64,000 bases of DNA from Eimeria necatrix (GCF_000499385.1 NW_013654284.1:97001-161000), one strand, 5' to 3'. Positions 26,036 to 38,375 are shown, counted from the stretch's first letter. Notes: generated by a model from the sequence alone, not told the origin. Program-made: numbers and translations.

Positions 26036-29000
26036 AACTGTTGTTGCTGCAACTGCTGCTGCTGCAGCTGTTGCTGCTGCAACTGTTGTTGTTGCAACTG
26101 TTGTTGCTGCAACTGTTGCTGCTGCAGCTGTTGCTGCTGCAAGTGCTGCTGCTGCAGCTGCTGCTGCTGTAACTGTTGCTGCTGCAACTGTTGCTGCTGT
26201 AACTGCTGCTGCTGCAACTGTTGCTGCTGCATTTGCTGCTGAAGCAGCCGCTGCTGCAGCTGGTGTTGTTGTAGATGCAGCTCATGCAGCAGCAACTGCT
26301 CCTGACGTTGCTGCTGTTGCTGCTGCGGCTCCTGCCGCCGGTGTTGGTGCTGCAACTGCGGAGGTTGGAGAGTGCGCCGTCGACTCTTGCTGAAGTTATC
26401 AGTGTGCTTGCCTAGCTGCTGCTTCTGCTGATGCTGCTGTTGTTGCGGTTGCTGCTGCTGCTGCTGGTCCTGCTGCTGCTGCTGCTGCTGGTCCTGCTGC
26501 TGGTGAAGGTTGCTTGGGTTCTGAGCTGGAATTCTAGGGTCATTTACGTGCCAAGTCTGCACCCATGGCGTGGAGGGCGACTGATGGAGAGTCCAGCGGC
26601 CCCCAAGGCAGTGTGCTGGGTCTGTTGAAAGCCCCTCTGCCTCTTTACACTTGTTGCTGCTGCAACTGCTACTGTTGTTGCCGTTGTGGAGTTGCTGCTC
26701 GCCGTGAAGTGTCTCCTCGAGGTGGGCGTCGGACAGTAAACCCCCTTCGTCCATGTGCTGCTCCCTCACGGTGCTGCTGATAGTACTATCCCACTTGGGG
26801 GCCCCCGAAGTTTCGGGGGAAGAGTGCTCATCCAGCGAACTTGGGGACTGACCGTAACAGGCTTGAGGGGGATCTGTTGAAGAAGCTCCAGCAGCGACAC
26901 CAGTAGTGGTACGGAAATCGTCGCAGCCAGCGGAACTGAAGGGACCCAAAAGATGGGCAGCAGGGACTTCCTTGTCTGCAGGTGTGCTAATTTTGACATG
27001 CAGACGAGGTGGTCGGTGTGCCCAAGTTTTGTTATTTGCAGCTGCTTTGACTGGAAATGCATTACTGATGCTGCCGCCATTGCTGCTGATGCAGCTGTCG
27101 CACCAACCACAAAAAAGGCGATTTCGCGGATCTTCAGGCTGGGACGATCCCTGTAGTTTGCGTCCGTCGTACTGCCCATGCACAAGGGGCTCCTGGAATG
27201 GGTACTGGCCCAGAGATAGTCCGTTAACTTCACTGTATTCGCAGACGCCAAATTGTTTGGAGTCGTCCCGGCAGTCTGCGCAACTGCAGCTGCAGCTGCA
27301 GAAGCCATCAAGCGCCCCTCGGCAGCACGGAGGGTAAAAAGTGGAATTCGATAGCAGGCTGGCAGCAGCTTCCCGCAGGGCCTTAGTGGCAGCAACAGCA
27401 GCAGGAGATGCAGGGGGGATATACGGGTTGGGCGGCTGCGAAGCAGTATCGAAGAACGCCCCATGTAGCCACGGAGGCCCCGCAGAAGCGGGACCCATAT
27501 GGCCCCACGACCCGTCGAGGCAGTGGGAGACCTGCGGAGCTCCTAGGGTTGCTGCCCATGGTATTGAAGTGCTGCGATGTCTGAGGGGCTCCTCATCAGC
27601 CAGAGGGCCCTCTGAACATGAAGTTTTACTGGAGTCCTGTCTGCGAATAGAAACAGTACGGGAGACGGAGTAGGTGCCGAAAGGTATTTCTAAGAATCGG
27701 CTCAGGGGAGCATAGCTGCCATCTATGGAACGGCGTCTACCGTCCAGCTGCTGTAGCAGCAAAGACAGAGCGGGGCCATGCAGCCCCCCAAAGCTATGGG
27801 AGGAAGCGCTCCACAAACGAGGTAATGACGCGCTGCACCAAAGGCATACCAGCAGCAGCAGCACGACGTACAAGCAATTACTGAGGGGCTAAAATATGAT
27901 TAGTAGCGAAAATTCAAGAGGAGCATGCGACAAATGAGACACAGTTTGGGAATCAGCCGCGGTCCGTAAGACATCATCAGCGGAAGCAGCAGCAGTAGCC
28001 TTTTTCGAGGTAAAAAGCAATGATAGTGGGTCGCATCAGCCTGATTTAGACAGGAAATATAAGGCTACACGAACACAGCGAGTAGGAAGCAAGGAGCTAG
28101 CATATAGCCTCACCAAAGTATATCTACAGTGTCTAGAGTCACTGCCTCTCCTTGCCTCCCCTCATTGTGCAACCCCCGACTGCTTTCGTCTTTTGCCTCT
28201 CGCTCATAGCCACAGTAAGGATCAAAAACCCCATGAGGGCCCTGAGTTCCGTGAGCTCCCGAAGATCCCTGAACTTCCTGGGTCCCCCGGCTCTTTGGAA
28301 TCCCCTGAGTGCCTTGCCTCTTTCTGGCTTTCCATTCTGAACAGAGCCTGTCCCAGTGAAAGAAAAAGTTGTCATGGTAAAGGGCCCACCTCCTGGCGAC
28401 AGTCCTGAGGTGGGTGAGGAGCTCAAACGTCTTTAGCTCTGCGTGTAGGGCTTCCCCTGTTGGGGCTGCTGCTGGCGCCTCTATTGCTGGTTCTGTTCCT
28501 GCTTCTGTTGCTGTCCCTGGGGCTGCTTCTGTTGCCGATTGCGCTGCTGCTAATGCTGCGTCTGAGGCTACAACTATGGGGGATCCATCAGGAGGAGAAA
28601 ACACCTCAGAAAATGAGGCCATTTGACAGAAGCTGTCATCGCTCTCGCCAGCCAAAGAGCCCCCGCTGCTGGCTGAGGTGCTGGGCAGGACTGACGGGAT
28701 AGGGCCCCCCAGGGGATGCTCAAATTTGATTTCGCAAGGCTCACGTTTTTTCACGAGGCCCTGCAGGCTGCCAGTTTTGCCGCAGCCCCAGGCCGCCCCT
28801 GGAGAGGCATAAGGGGCCTCGACCGGGAGGGCCTCGCCTGCTGCTGTACAGGGATCTGCGTGCACACAAAGCAAATGGCGCTTGCCACGACGGCAGAAGT
28901 GAGAACAATGAGCTCACGTTTATTTCTGCTGCTGCAGGGGGGACCAGAAGAGGGCCTGCTCGCAGCCGTCAGGGGCCCCGAAGCAGTGCAGACAGATACT

Positions 29001-29178
29001 GTGCACACTCACTCTGAATTTCGGCGCGTGACTCTGAGCTAGTCAAGCCCGCTGACTGCTGTGTAACGGGAGGCGGAGGGGCCCCGGTAGAGCACGTGGC
29101 CTCTGCAGGCTGCTGCTTGTCAGACTCCTCGTGGGCCATTTCAGCAGCTGCGCTGCGGCTGGGGTCGCCGCCGTCCAT
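24356..29178 (-). CDS. ApiAP2 DNA-binding protein with C-terminal AP2 domain
   Basis: Five exons: 29178-29013, 28855-28114, 27832-25492, 25203-24897, 24534-24356, phases 1, 2, 0, 1, about 1244 residues. The AP2 domain is at about residues 1155-1206: KGVYYDKRRRLWRANWKENG, then GFSVH from exon 4, joined across the intron to DFGTHQAARGKAIEFREKK from exon 5. This is the three-strand plus helix pattern of apicomplexan AP2 domains, with the conserved YY/W..W residues and the A..KAIEFR helix. The protein ends about 40 residues later. Upstream is low-complexity, dominated by a Gln block around 25990-26270. ApiAP2 proteins are sequence-specific transcription regulators of life-cycle stages; the target is unknown. 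The third-exon acceptor is ambiguous: 27832 and 27880 both keep frame. Start ATG chosen because GTGAGT ends its exon in phase. Confidence 0.85.
25998..26270 (-). repeat. Long imperfect CAG tract encoding poly-Gln in the AP2 protein
   Basis: About 270 bases of CTGCTGCTG...CAACTGTTG on the plus strand. In the gene it reads mainly as (CAG/CAA)n with periodic Leu (pattern QLQQQ, about 15-base period). The mixture of CAG, CAA and CTG codons suggests an old tract that has drifted from pure repeat. Confidence 0.85.
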
Positions 29179-32100
29179 CGTGGGCCTTCTGCATGGGTGG
29201 GAGTTGATTAAAGTAAAGACAGAAAGGGAAGAAGTTGGTAAATGCTGCTGCATCTTGAAGCGGCTGCAAGGCTTTGGCGTGCACTGGCCCACGACTGGCA
29301 GGACCAGGCCAGCCGCCCGCCGGCGGGTCACGGCAGCGATACTATTAGGCAAGGGAGGAAGCTTGTTTCGGGAGAACAAAGAAATCAGCCTTCGGCAGTA
29401 GCAGTTATAAAGCAGCAGGAAGGGAAGAGAACAGTATCAGATAAGGACATAACCGGAAACAACAGAAGCAAGGGGTCGCTGCTGCAGCTGCTGCTGAATG
29501 AGCCGTGGGGCAGCACAAGTCGAGTCGCGTCGGTAGCGTGGCCCTTGGGGCCTTTAAAAAATAATATTTGCTTCAGAAATCAGACTCTTACAATTTATAT
29601 ACTCTTATTTTTCATTTGTGCAGGTCATTGTAAAGTTCCTTGTTTTCTACTCTATGCTGCACGCCATCCAGCAACTCGACAAAACTGCCGCTGAGCCTGC
29701 AGCGGCAGGAACCAAAAGATGTAGCGACCTCCATGCAGTAACCCGTAGATGGGTTTTTTATTTACCTCCATACACTATAGTTCTCACTCTGTGTCGCTTG
29801 CGTACAGAAACTCCTCGTGCTTCAACTGCACTTCACTATCAAGTAGCAGTTAACTGTATATTGAGTAATCTAAACGAATTTGGCTGTTGGCTGCTGTATA
29901 GCGCTGACAGCTGCACTGCTTAGTTCTGGCAGTGTAGTGTACTAGATTATCTGTTCGGAATGTTTTCGGGCCTATGGAGGCGTGGGATGCTGACATCGTA
30001 AGGAGCTTTAGAGGCTTGCTGCCGGCCCAACTGGCCCGCTATGAACAATGACTAGCTAATTGCTACTGCAACATAACTGGCTCCCCCTGAACTAAAACGT
30101 CCATGCAAATGTTTTGGAGCTGAAGGCCAGTTGGGGATTGGCCGCGAGACCTACAAAGGAGGTGGACAACTCCCTTGTCCAGCACACACCCTTTAGGGAG
30201 GTGGAGTCAAGAGTTCGGAGCGCGAATTGACCCTCCGAAAGACAATGTCACGCTCATACAAAAGCTCTTGATTGCCGCAGCAACGTCAACAGGGATGAAG
30301 GGCACTAAAGGGCTCCCCAAGGCAGCAGGCCTCACCCTGACACCATGGCCCATAGCAGAAGCACGGGTCTGCCAATAGACTTTGTATCTGCTTACGTCAG
30401 AGGAGAACGGAGTCCCGCACACATAAACACATCTTCTAAGGCTCAATGGCAAGATCAGGGACGGCGCAGCCGGATAGCCTGAATTACTATTCGAAATGAG
30501 CCTCTAAGTTGACAAAAACACTGAATAGTATTAACTTTCAGCGGAAATGCCGCACTTCTCGACGGACGCCAAAGCTAGGAAACAGAATGTTAGAAATGCA
30601 TTGGCGTTTTCCAGTGCAACCTTTCAAGCCCACAGCCCTGATTTTCCAAATTGCTCGAAAACAACTGAACCAGTTGTTAAGACCACATTGCTTGCCACCG
30701 GTGCCGAGTAATTCAGCTTTCGAGACACGTTAGACAGGCGGCATGCCAGATTTCTGATAGCAGAGCAGGCCGCAGCACTTTCTCCACTTCTGAGTCACCA
30801 AAGGCATTGTTATCAAGCACTTTGGCGTATACAATTCATTCAAGAGGCTTGAATGCAGCACCAGTAGTGACATCCTTTTAAGCACCAGCTGTTTAGTGTG
30901 TCGCGATCTTGGTGGGCCGCGTCGGTGAAAGCAGCGGTGGCTGAAGAGCGGCAGTGCGTGAGCGAGGAGCTCTCCTGTTTATGCTTGCTAATGTTCGATA
31001 GCCTGCAGAATGCCTTCAGATAGCATAGGACACTCGTCACTGCTTGGACATTAGCGCCAACACAGGCAAACGCACCAGGAAATGTGACGAAAGCCTCCGG
31101 ATGCTCAGTTAGTGCAGCGTGAGTATGGTATCCGGTATGGCAGGACTACACATCTGTCACTTGCGTGCGCCTTACGAATAACTAATATTAATCTGTTAAA
31201 ACTTAACGAGGAAGCCAAGTCGGTGAGCAATGTGGCGTCGAAGGGGTCTCCACATGTTCAGGTGCTGTAAAAGACTGAGAAAATTGTGGCAACTGTCGGA
31301 GCTCGGGTTTTCTACGTATGTTGTGGCCAAGTTGTGCATTGTATGTGTTTATTTGCTTCATACCATGTGCCAGGGCCACTTTCAAGCTCCATTACAGAGC
31401 GTAGCGCTTTGCTGCCGGGCATATTGTTCAAACGGACATAGTGGTGAAACTACAATCAAAGCTTCGAAACTCTGCAGAAGCAAAGAATCTGTGCATTTAC
31501 TGCTGATCGTACAGCAAAAAACAAAGAAAAGTTCAGTTTCTTTCGCGTCGCAGGTAGTGGTGTAGAAACGCTACTATAATGAATCCTGTTTGTCCCTTGC
31601 CATAAACGAAATGAGCTGCTGGTATGTAAACTTTTTAGATCTATTTGCGTTAGGCAGAATGTACTCGATTTCAACTAAAAAACCTTACAAATCTGAAAAC
31701 GCCTACAGGGTACATGGGTGCCTGGGCAATTGGGCTCTCGGAGCCAAATTTTGGGGCGATTTTGAGCAAAGCTCACGTTCTCTACTGGAGCGGGACAACG
31801 CGTATATATATATACATATGCATGCATATACATTACATATACATGTATAAGCATGCATATGCACGTACACATGTGTGTGTGTCTGTGTGTGTACGTGTAT
31901 ATGAGTCTTGTCAAGTGCATGCTCACTAGGAGATGATAAAACAGAAAGAGAACGCCGCCTTAAAGAGCTGGGTCCCACGTGCCAGCCATCTATGTTGCAA
32001 CTTGTGTGATATCTCTGGCTGCAAGTTTCGCGGGCCCAAGAGATCGAGAGACCATGATTTCACAGTTTATGTTTGCAAAAATATGTTTCCTTTTAAGGTT

Positions 32101-33680
32101 CTTATTTCTCGTGTAGGCATGCTTTCTTTTGTGAGGTCAGAAGGCTGGCTACGCTGGGAAGCTTGCGCCCGCATACATGAGCAGTTACGTGATTGTCAAG
32201 AAATTTATAATAGGTATTACATGGAGGTATTACATGGAGTGCTACGAATATTTTTTCGACAAGTGAGTAGCACCCATAAGGGTGCCGAGTGATCTGTTAT
32301 TTGGGTTTCGTCTGGGACACCTATATATTTGGGTATCGTCAGGCACAAGCTCTGCAGCAAGGCTGCTACAGTCAGCCCTTTCAGTAAATACATTCTTGCA
32401 TACGAGGGGCTTGTGCGTAGGAAGGACTCAAGGAGAGAGACTATGAAGTGGCTGGTAGTGATGTGCAAAAAAGTACGTTCCCCTTCTCACAAAGGTAAGG
32501 TCTGAAGGCACTTGCAGGCACTTGCCGTGCAGCGGAGTTCTACCGTCTTCAGAATCACCTAATTATGCACAAGTCGTGAATTTTCTCGTTTGCGCTCTTC
32601 ATAGTGTGCTCTCTTGTGATACTGCTAAATACCGGGTAGGCCACGGATAGGCGCTGAACGCAAGAGCGAGACGGAAACTCTACGGACTGCAGCCCAAGTT
32701 GACGGCCTGTGCAGAATTGACAAATAGCGGCTTCTTCTTTTTTTGCCAGGCCTATGTCTGAATATTATCAGGTACTCTCAATTTTGTTTAGTATGCAGCC
32801 CAGAGATGCAAGCTTTGTTGGACGTACAGCAATACAAAAGGGCACGGTGCCTAGCTCTTCCGCCCAGTCCGAGTGTCTGGCTGGGAAATGACGGGCTTTT
32901 CTTCGGCTATGTCTACAGGTCTCAACACTCAACATTTAATGCATGAGCACCACCGCGTTCGATCTTTTCCTAGGAGAAATAAGCGCTCGTAAAGCTACTG
33001 TGGGCAGCAGGAATTTCATTTTCCAAGAAATCTTTATGCTTTCATCCAAATTGCTGGTTAGCTGAAACTATCATCCTACGGCCGAAGGGTATTGGCATAT
33101 CAAAGCTGCGTCCCAGCTATTGCCATAGACGCATCAGTGTGCTATTGCTACGATTGAGATATTTTAACCGCTGCTCCTCATCGCCGTTTGCAGACTGTAG
33201 AGGCCCATCATAATCACTGGCCAACGTACAATTCACAGCTGTTAAGCCATAATAAACGTATTAACTATTCGTTCCGCAGGTTCAATCACTGAGGTTCAGC
33301 TCCAAGTAGCTTATTTCAAGTCAAAACCGGAAGGTATCGAGTAGACCGCACCATCTACAGGCAATCAGCAATTGGATCCAACGAAATCGCTCCTGTCTTA
33401 TTCACCTGTGCTACTTTATATTAAAAATACGTACATGCATTTCCGTCTTCCTTCTGAAGAGCTGGCTTGACGCGGCAAAATTCATTTAATCACAGTGCTA
33501 CCATGAGGCCCCGCGAGCAGCCCCAGTGGCCCCCAGTGCTCGTTGTGTGCGTTCCATAATGTTCCACCTGCATTTGCTGTTATGTATGAATTTCCTCTCT
33601 GCGAATTCTTGTTTTTTATTTTTCCCGGTTAATTGGTCACTGCAGGAGCGCTAACGTGGAGCCCCCGTGCTGCTCACCAC
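29179..33680. other. Gene-poor 4.5 kb interval between divergent genes
   Basis: Lies between the AP2 gene (minus) and the helical-repeat gene (plus), so it should contain both promoters. Only short frames without domains. A CATATA/TGTG microsatellite sits at about 31798-31905. No tRNA-like arm, telomere block or other RNA signature was seen. Confidence 0.4.
31798..31905. repeat. TA/CATA and TG microsatellite
   Basis: Starts GCGTATATATATATACATATGCATGC-like and changes to TGTGTGTGTCTGTGTGTGTACGTG. Non-coding simple sequence. Confidence 0.75.
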
Positions 33681-36600
33681 ATGGCCTCTAGGTACGGGGC
33701 TCCGCATAGCCGAAAAACCTCTCTCTGCTCGCATCCTCGTATCATCCGCATAAAAGGCAGAGTAACTGACGCCTCCATCCCGTGGGGGCTCCCCATATTG
33801 CTAGGATGGGCTCCCGGGGGCCCTCGAGGGCCCAGTTCAACGGCGGTGAGCGCCGCAGTGCGGTGCTTCTCCACCCGCCGCAAGACGGCGAAGGCCATTG
33901 GGCAATGGCACATGCAGCAAGAGGCTCGCCGGAAGGCCCTCCTTTACCAGCACAAAGTAGAAATGGGGCTGGCCAGTGTAGACTCAAGGAACAGGGGAGA
34001 CGGCAGCAGTTCAGCAGCCTCGCTGCCTGCACCGTATCTGCCCAAGTACTGTTCCTCGCTTTCAGCCTTAGAGCCAGCCCTCGCGCCTCCCGCGCTGTTC
34101 CAGGCTGTGCACATCACTCCTGAAAGCCCTACTCGCCGCAGCCTCCCAGTGGAGCTGCAGAGGGTCCGGAACCCTCGTCCACTTGGCCGCATTTTTTCCC
34201 TAAAATCTACTGAGCTAGCCTCGGCTGTGCGGACTGCAGCAGCAGCAGAAGTAGCAGGCAAGGGAGTCGGGGCTACTGTGTGGAGCCAGCTGCATGCGGC
34301 CTGCATCAGACGAAGTCCCCACTTCTCGGCGGCCGAGGCTGCCCTGGTGCTGCACAGCTACGGGTTAGCGGGGCATCAGGCGCTGCCTGTGCTGCGCTGC
34401 TGTGTACGTACACTGCTGCTCAAGTGGGGTGACGTTCGGCTTCTGGACGCGGCGAGGGCCCTTCACTCTTTGTTTGCTGTATTCAAAATACGAGACACTC
34501 AGCTGCTGCTCAGGTGTATGAACAGTTTCGGGCCCCTCCTACGCAGAGACGCCGACCGGGCCCACAGGGGGCCCCTGCCCCCAGAGGAGGCCACCCAGCA
34601 CTTCCTTACACTTGCGCTGCTCCTTAAGGCCTTCGCAGCAGCACAGCTGCCTTACAGCCCGCTGCTAAAAGCTGCAGCGGAGACCGTGAGGGCCCAGCTG
34701 CTGCTGCCGCAGCCAAAACCTCCATGGGGCCCCCCGGAGGGTCTTCAGGGCAAAGAGGGGGCCCTAGGGGGGAGCGGCAAGCGCCAGATATTCTCCCTTC
34801 CATTGGTGGGGGACCCCAAGGGGACCTCACTAAGGACACCGCCGCTTCCTCCTTCCCTTTTGGTTTCAATTTTAGAGAGTCTTTCGCTCTTCGGAGTGCG
34901 GCATGAGCCGCTGCTGCAGGCCTTTGAGTCTTTTGTTTCAGCTTCTATTCCTATGGGCCGCCCCGCTGCAGCTGCTGCTTTGCCGTTGCTGCAGGGCACA
35001 GAAGGGGAGCCGCCGAAGCAGCTGGGGCCCCCAGCGCAGCGGCAGCTGCTAGGTCCTGCAGCCTCTTGGGGGCCCTCTTCTTATCTGTACGCCGTAGGCA
35101 GGCTCACCCGCACCAGCAACATCACTTGCAGCCACAGTGGCTGGCTAGCTGTGCCGTCCCCAGCTAGCCAAGCCCCAGCTGGCCAGGGTGGCTGGCATTT
35201 GCGCCACTTAAGCCGGGCAGTGAGGGCTCTTGGACTCGTGGGGCGGACCAGTGGACCGCTAATGGACCGCTGGGTGGCTGCGCTGCGTCAGGGGGCCCCC
35301 CAACTGCCTCCACAGGACGTAGTGGGGGCTCTGGAGGCCTCCCGTGTCTGCGGTTTCTTCTGCCGGCCGCTGCTGCAGCAGCTGCTGCGCTGTTTCGCCC
35401 GCAGGGCTGCAGACCGCTCGCTGCCCCTAGATAGCCACACCCTTCTAGCTGCAGCAGCAGCAGCAGCAGCCCTCCCTCTGACTTGCCGGCCCTTTTGGGA
35501 GGCCATAGAGGTCTCAATTCGCCGCGGGCCTCTCTGCAGAGGGATAGGATTCGATCGGCCTCAGCAACAGGTAGAACAAATAGGGGCCCCCCGGTCATTG
35601 GGACCCCCCGAGTCACCAGGGGAGGCCCCTGGTGCTGACGGGGTCTCTAGGGGCCTACCGAGCCACAGCGACGCGACACTGACTGAGCTGCATCCGGCTG
35701 CTGCTGCTGCTGCAGCTGCTTCCTCGCAGGCTGTGTGGGGTGGGGAAGACCGGGAGGCGGGATTGACTCCAGCAAACAGGGTCTCTGGAGTAGCAGAGGT
35801 GGAGGCGGGGAAGGCGGAGGCAGAATTGGCTGTGGCCTTACTAGGAGCTGTTGCTGCTGCTGCACCTGCCCTACCTATGGACCTCCTCGCTGCAGCAGCA
35901 CCGACCCTGATACGGCTGCAGCAGCGAAGCCTGCCCCTATCTGCATCCCTGACAGCATTAGGCAACGCTAGCCTCCTTTGCTGCAGGGCGGGGTTGGAAG
36001 ATGAACTACAGCGTGCTAGAAGGCAGCCGGACGCGCCCTCCAGCAGCAGCAGCAGCAGCAGCTGCAGTAGCAGTAGCAGCAGCTTGGATGGGCTGATTGC
36101 AGCGGCAGAGTTGGGGCAGCACTTGAAGCGCAGAACCAGAAAGCAGGTCAAGTCCCTTCTGCTGTTGCAGCGCCGACAGCTGGAGAGCCTGCGGGGAGCT
36201 GCAGAGCTACAAGAGGAAAGCGGGGGGGAAACGGGCTGGCACAGGCTGGTTGAGGGCCCCCTTGCAGGGGACTGGCAAGCTTTGGAGTTGTGTGTCTACG
36301 GCATTTTGGTCGCCGGTCCCGCCACTGCTGCAGCGCCTGCTGCCCTTTTGCCAGAGAGGGAGGCTGAGGTGGGAACAGACCAGCCTGCTGCATGCGTTGA
36401 GGCACTGGAGGTCTTGAGCCACATCAGAAGACTGGTGGTGGCGAGGAGGGACTGCTGTAAACTTGTCTTTGGCTCACTGGAGGAGGCCGTGGCCCTTCTT
36501 CACCTGGAGCTGCAGCCTTACTGCCCAGATGCTGCACTCGCAGCAGCAGCAACGAGGCTGCTGCAGCAGCGGAAGCGTCTTGAACAGCAGCAGCCAACGA

Positions 36601-38375
36601 AGCCCAATGCAAGAGGAGCTATCGGCAACAGCAACGGCAACAGCAACACCATCAGCAACAGTTACAGCGGCAGCAGCAGGAGCGGCAGTCTGCCCCAACA
36701 CGCACGGGCTCCCATCTCGAATGCAGAAAGGGCTCTTCCGTGCTTGCATTCTAATCTGCTGGCCAGAGGCCCCAGGGAAACTGTTCTGCGACTTCAGCAA
36801 AGTGGTGTCGCTGGGACCTGTGAGCCCCTCTGGGTACCGGCAGCAGAGTCCCTAGAGGTGATTTTAAGCTGCTGCAGCAGCAGACTGGTGACAGCCCCCA
36901 CTCCTTCTCTTCTGCACGCAGCTGTAGTCACGCTGAGGGCCCTCGCGCACCCCAGAATGCTGCAGGGGCTCTTACGAGAGTCGGGGGAGGCCCAACGGCA
37001 AAAGGAGGCGAGCGCCACGGACGCGACGGCTGTGCTGCAGCTGCTAGAGCCCGAAGAAGCTAGTATCGCCTCCAGCCATCTTTTTGCTTGTATTGGGTCA
37101 GGGCAAGACCAGACAACGCCCACCATGAAGGATGCAGCAGCTAGCCCAAAGCTCCGAGAGGTTACTGAGCCCTTAACGGAAGCAGCAGCAGCAGCAGCCG
37201 CCTACAGCGAAGGTGTGTCAGTAGAGGACCAGGAGGTAGGAGCAGCTCTGCTGCTGGTGGAAATCTGTCTTTTGGTTTTAAGTGTCCTGAGAGAAAGAGT
37301 GATGCATTCGCTGCTGCAAGCGAACGAGCTCGCGCTGCTGGCTGCAGAGGCGCACCAACTGCTTCGGCGGCTAACTGCCCCCAGAGGCCCCGTTGAAGCT
37401 TCAGAGAAGTTCCAGGGGCTTCAAGGTGCGCCAAATAGCCCGCAGATGCAGGCGGCCTCCCCACAAGGGCCCCCGCAGAGGCCTCGGGCACTTCAAGGAA
37501 AGGACGAGCCTTCGCCTGACGCTGCTGAAACTGTGCGCAACTTTTCAAAAGTAGGCAGCGGGGCTGCTGCGGCTGATGAAGGCAGCGGGAAGGGCCTTGA
37601 AGGCGCAGCTTGGGACAGCCTGCTGCAACTAGAGAGAGAACTAGCCGCGTTTTTGGGGTCCCTGGGAGACCTGTGGCGCAAGACGCCCTGTACTGTGTTC
37701 GCCGCGGGGCCTTCCAACAGCTTTAGCGTTTGCATGGAGTTGGGACTGTTGGACACTGGTTTCGGTGCTACAGCTGAGCCTTTCGCCTCTGCCCGCCACC
37801 GGGAGCATCTGCGGTCCGTGGCTTCTACTGCTGGGGTTCCATTTCCAGCCACCGCGGGAAAAGAAATTAGAGAAGAGGCACTGCGCACTGCAGCACTCGT
37901 AGAGGCTCTTTGCCCTGCCGTTTATACTCCAGAGGGGCTGCGCTGGCTACGGAGCCGGGCCGGCGGTCGCAGTGCCGAATGGTCGCAGACTAACGCACCC
38001 CCAGATTCCTTTTTCTTGTCCCCATTGAGGCCAGTTGATGCCGATTTCTACAGAGCGCGTGCAGGTGCAACACAGGAGACGACTACTGAAGGAAAGAGCA
38101 GTGGAAACGCAGGTGCTTTTGCTGCAAATGCACCTGAAGCAGCTGCAGCGCTATCATCAAAGCCAGAATCAGCAGCAATTCGCAGGCCGGATTGTGATGC
38201 TAGCACCATGAGCAGTTTTCTCGGTGTGATATCTGCGATGGAAGAAGATGATCAGAAAGGAGAACACCGAAGAGAGAGACCCTCAGCCGCTGCTTTGCTA
38301 AAACAAAGGGAGCACCGCGACTTGGCGCTAATGTGGCTGTCGCAGCTCATGAGGTGCTGCGTAGCCCTGCACTAG
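33681..38375 (+). CDS. Large helical-repeat protein, probably mitochondrial (HPR/OPR-like)
   Basis: A single open frame; the first ATG is 33681, giving about 1564 residues (the frame is open further upstream but without ATG, and an AG at 33644-33645 could be an acceptor of an upstream exon). The N-terminus is basic and free of acidic residues (MASRYGAPHSRKTSLCSHPR), like a mitochondrial presequence. Around 34290-34560 it has helical repeats with the spacing seen in apicomplexan heptatricopeptide/octotricopeptide proteins (FSAAEAALVLHSYGLAG; VRLLDAARALHSLFAVFKI). Members of that class bind organellar RNA. I see no RAP domain at the C-terminus, so the assignment rests on repeat pattern and presequence. 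Poly-Ala and poly-Ser blocks are numerous (for example 36040-36085). GC-rich and without introns, unlike genes further right. Confidence 0.6.
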   Translation: MASRYGAPHSRKTSLCSHPRIIRIKGRVTDASIPWGLPILLGWAPGGPRGPSSTAVSAAVRCFSTRRKTAKAIGQWHMQQEARRKALLYQHKVEMGLASVDSRNRGDGSSSAASLPAPYLPKYCSSLSALEPALAPPALFQAVHITPESPTRRSLPVELQRVRNPRPLGRIFSLKSTELASAVRTAAAAEVAGKGVGATVWSQLHAACIRRSPHFSAAEAALVLHSYGLAGHQALPVLRCCVRTLLLKWGDVRLLDAARALHSLFAVFKIRDTQLLLRCMNSFGPLLRRDADRAHRGPLPPEEATQHFLTLALLLKAFAAAQLPYSPLLKAAAETVRAQLLLPQPKPPWGPPEGLQGKEGALGGSGKRQIFSLPLVGDPKGTSLRTPPLPPSLLVSILESLSLFGVRHEPLLQAFESFVSASIPMGRPAAAAALPLLQGTEGEPPKQLGPPAQRQLLGPAASWGPSSYLYAVGRLTRTSNITCSHSGWLAVPSPASQAPAGQGGWHLRHLSRAVRALGLVGRTSGPLMDRWVAALRQGAPQLPPQDVVGALEASRVCGFFCRPLLQQLLRCFARRAADRSLPLDSHTLLAAAAAAAALPLTCRPFWEAIEVSIRRGPLCRGIGFDRPQQQVEQIGAPRSLGPPESPGEAPGADGVSRGLPSHSDATLTELHPAAAAAAAASSQAVWGGEDREAGLTPANRVSGVAEVEAGKAEAELAVALLGAVAAAAPALPMDLLAAAAPTLIRLQQRSLPLSASLTALGNASLLCCRAGLEDELQRARRQPDAPSSSSSSSSCSSSSSSLDGLIAAAELGQHLKRRTRKQVKSLLLLQRRQLESLRGAAELQEESGGETGWHRLVEGPLAGDWQALELCVYGILVAGPATAAAPAALLPEREAEVGTDQPAACVEALEVLSHIRRLVVARRDCCKLVFGSLEEAVALLHLELQPYCPDAALAAAATRLLQQRKRLEQQQPTKPNARGAIGNSNGNSNTISNSYSGSSRSGSLPQHARAPISNAERALPCLHSNLLARGPRETVLRLQQSGVAGTCEPLWVPAAESLEVILSCCSSRLVTAPTPSLLHAAVVTLRALAHPRMLQGLLRESGEAQRQKEASATDATAVLQLLEPEEASIASSHLFACIGSGQDQTTPTMKDAAASPKLREVTEPLTEAAAAAAAYSEGVSVEDQEVGAALLLVEICLLVLSVLRERVMHSLLQANELALLAAEAHQLLRRLTAPRGPVEASEKFQGLQGAPNSPQMQAASPQGPPQRPRALQGKDEPSPDAAETVRNFSKVGSGAAAADEGSGKGLEGAAWDSLLQLERELAAFLGSLGDLWRKTPCTVFAAGPSNSFSVCMELGLLDTGFGATAEPFASARHREHLRSVASTAGVPFPATAGKEIREEALRTAALVEALCPAVYTPEGLRWLRSRAGGRSAEWSQTNAPPDSFFLSPLRPVDADFYRARAGATQETTTEGKSSGNAGAFAANAPEAAAALSSKPESAAIRRPDCDASTMSSFLGVISAMEEDDQKGEHRRERPSAAALLKQREHRDLALMWLSQLMRCCVALH

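Noticed and set aside
26766..27464. 232-codon minus-strand frame
   Set aside because: Alternative frame of the AP2-protein exon, which splices in phase to the AP2 domain.
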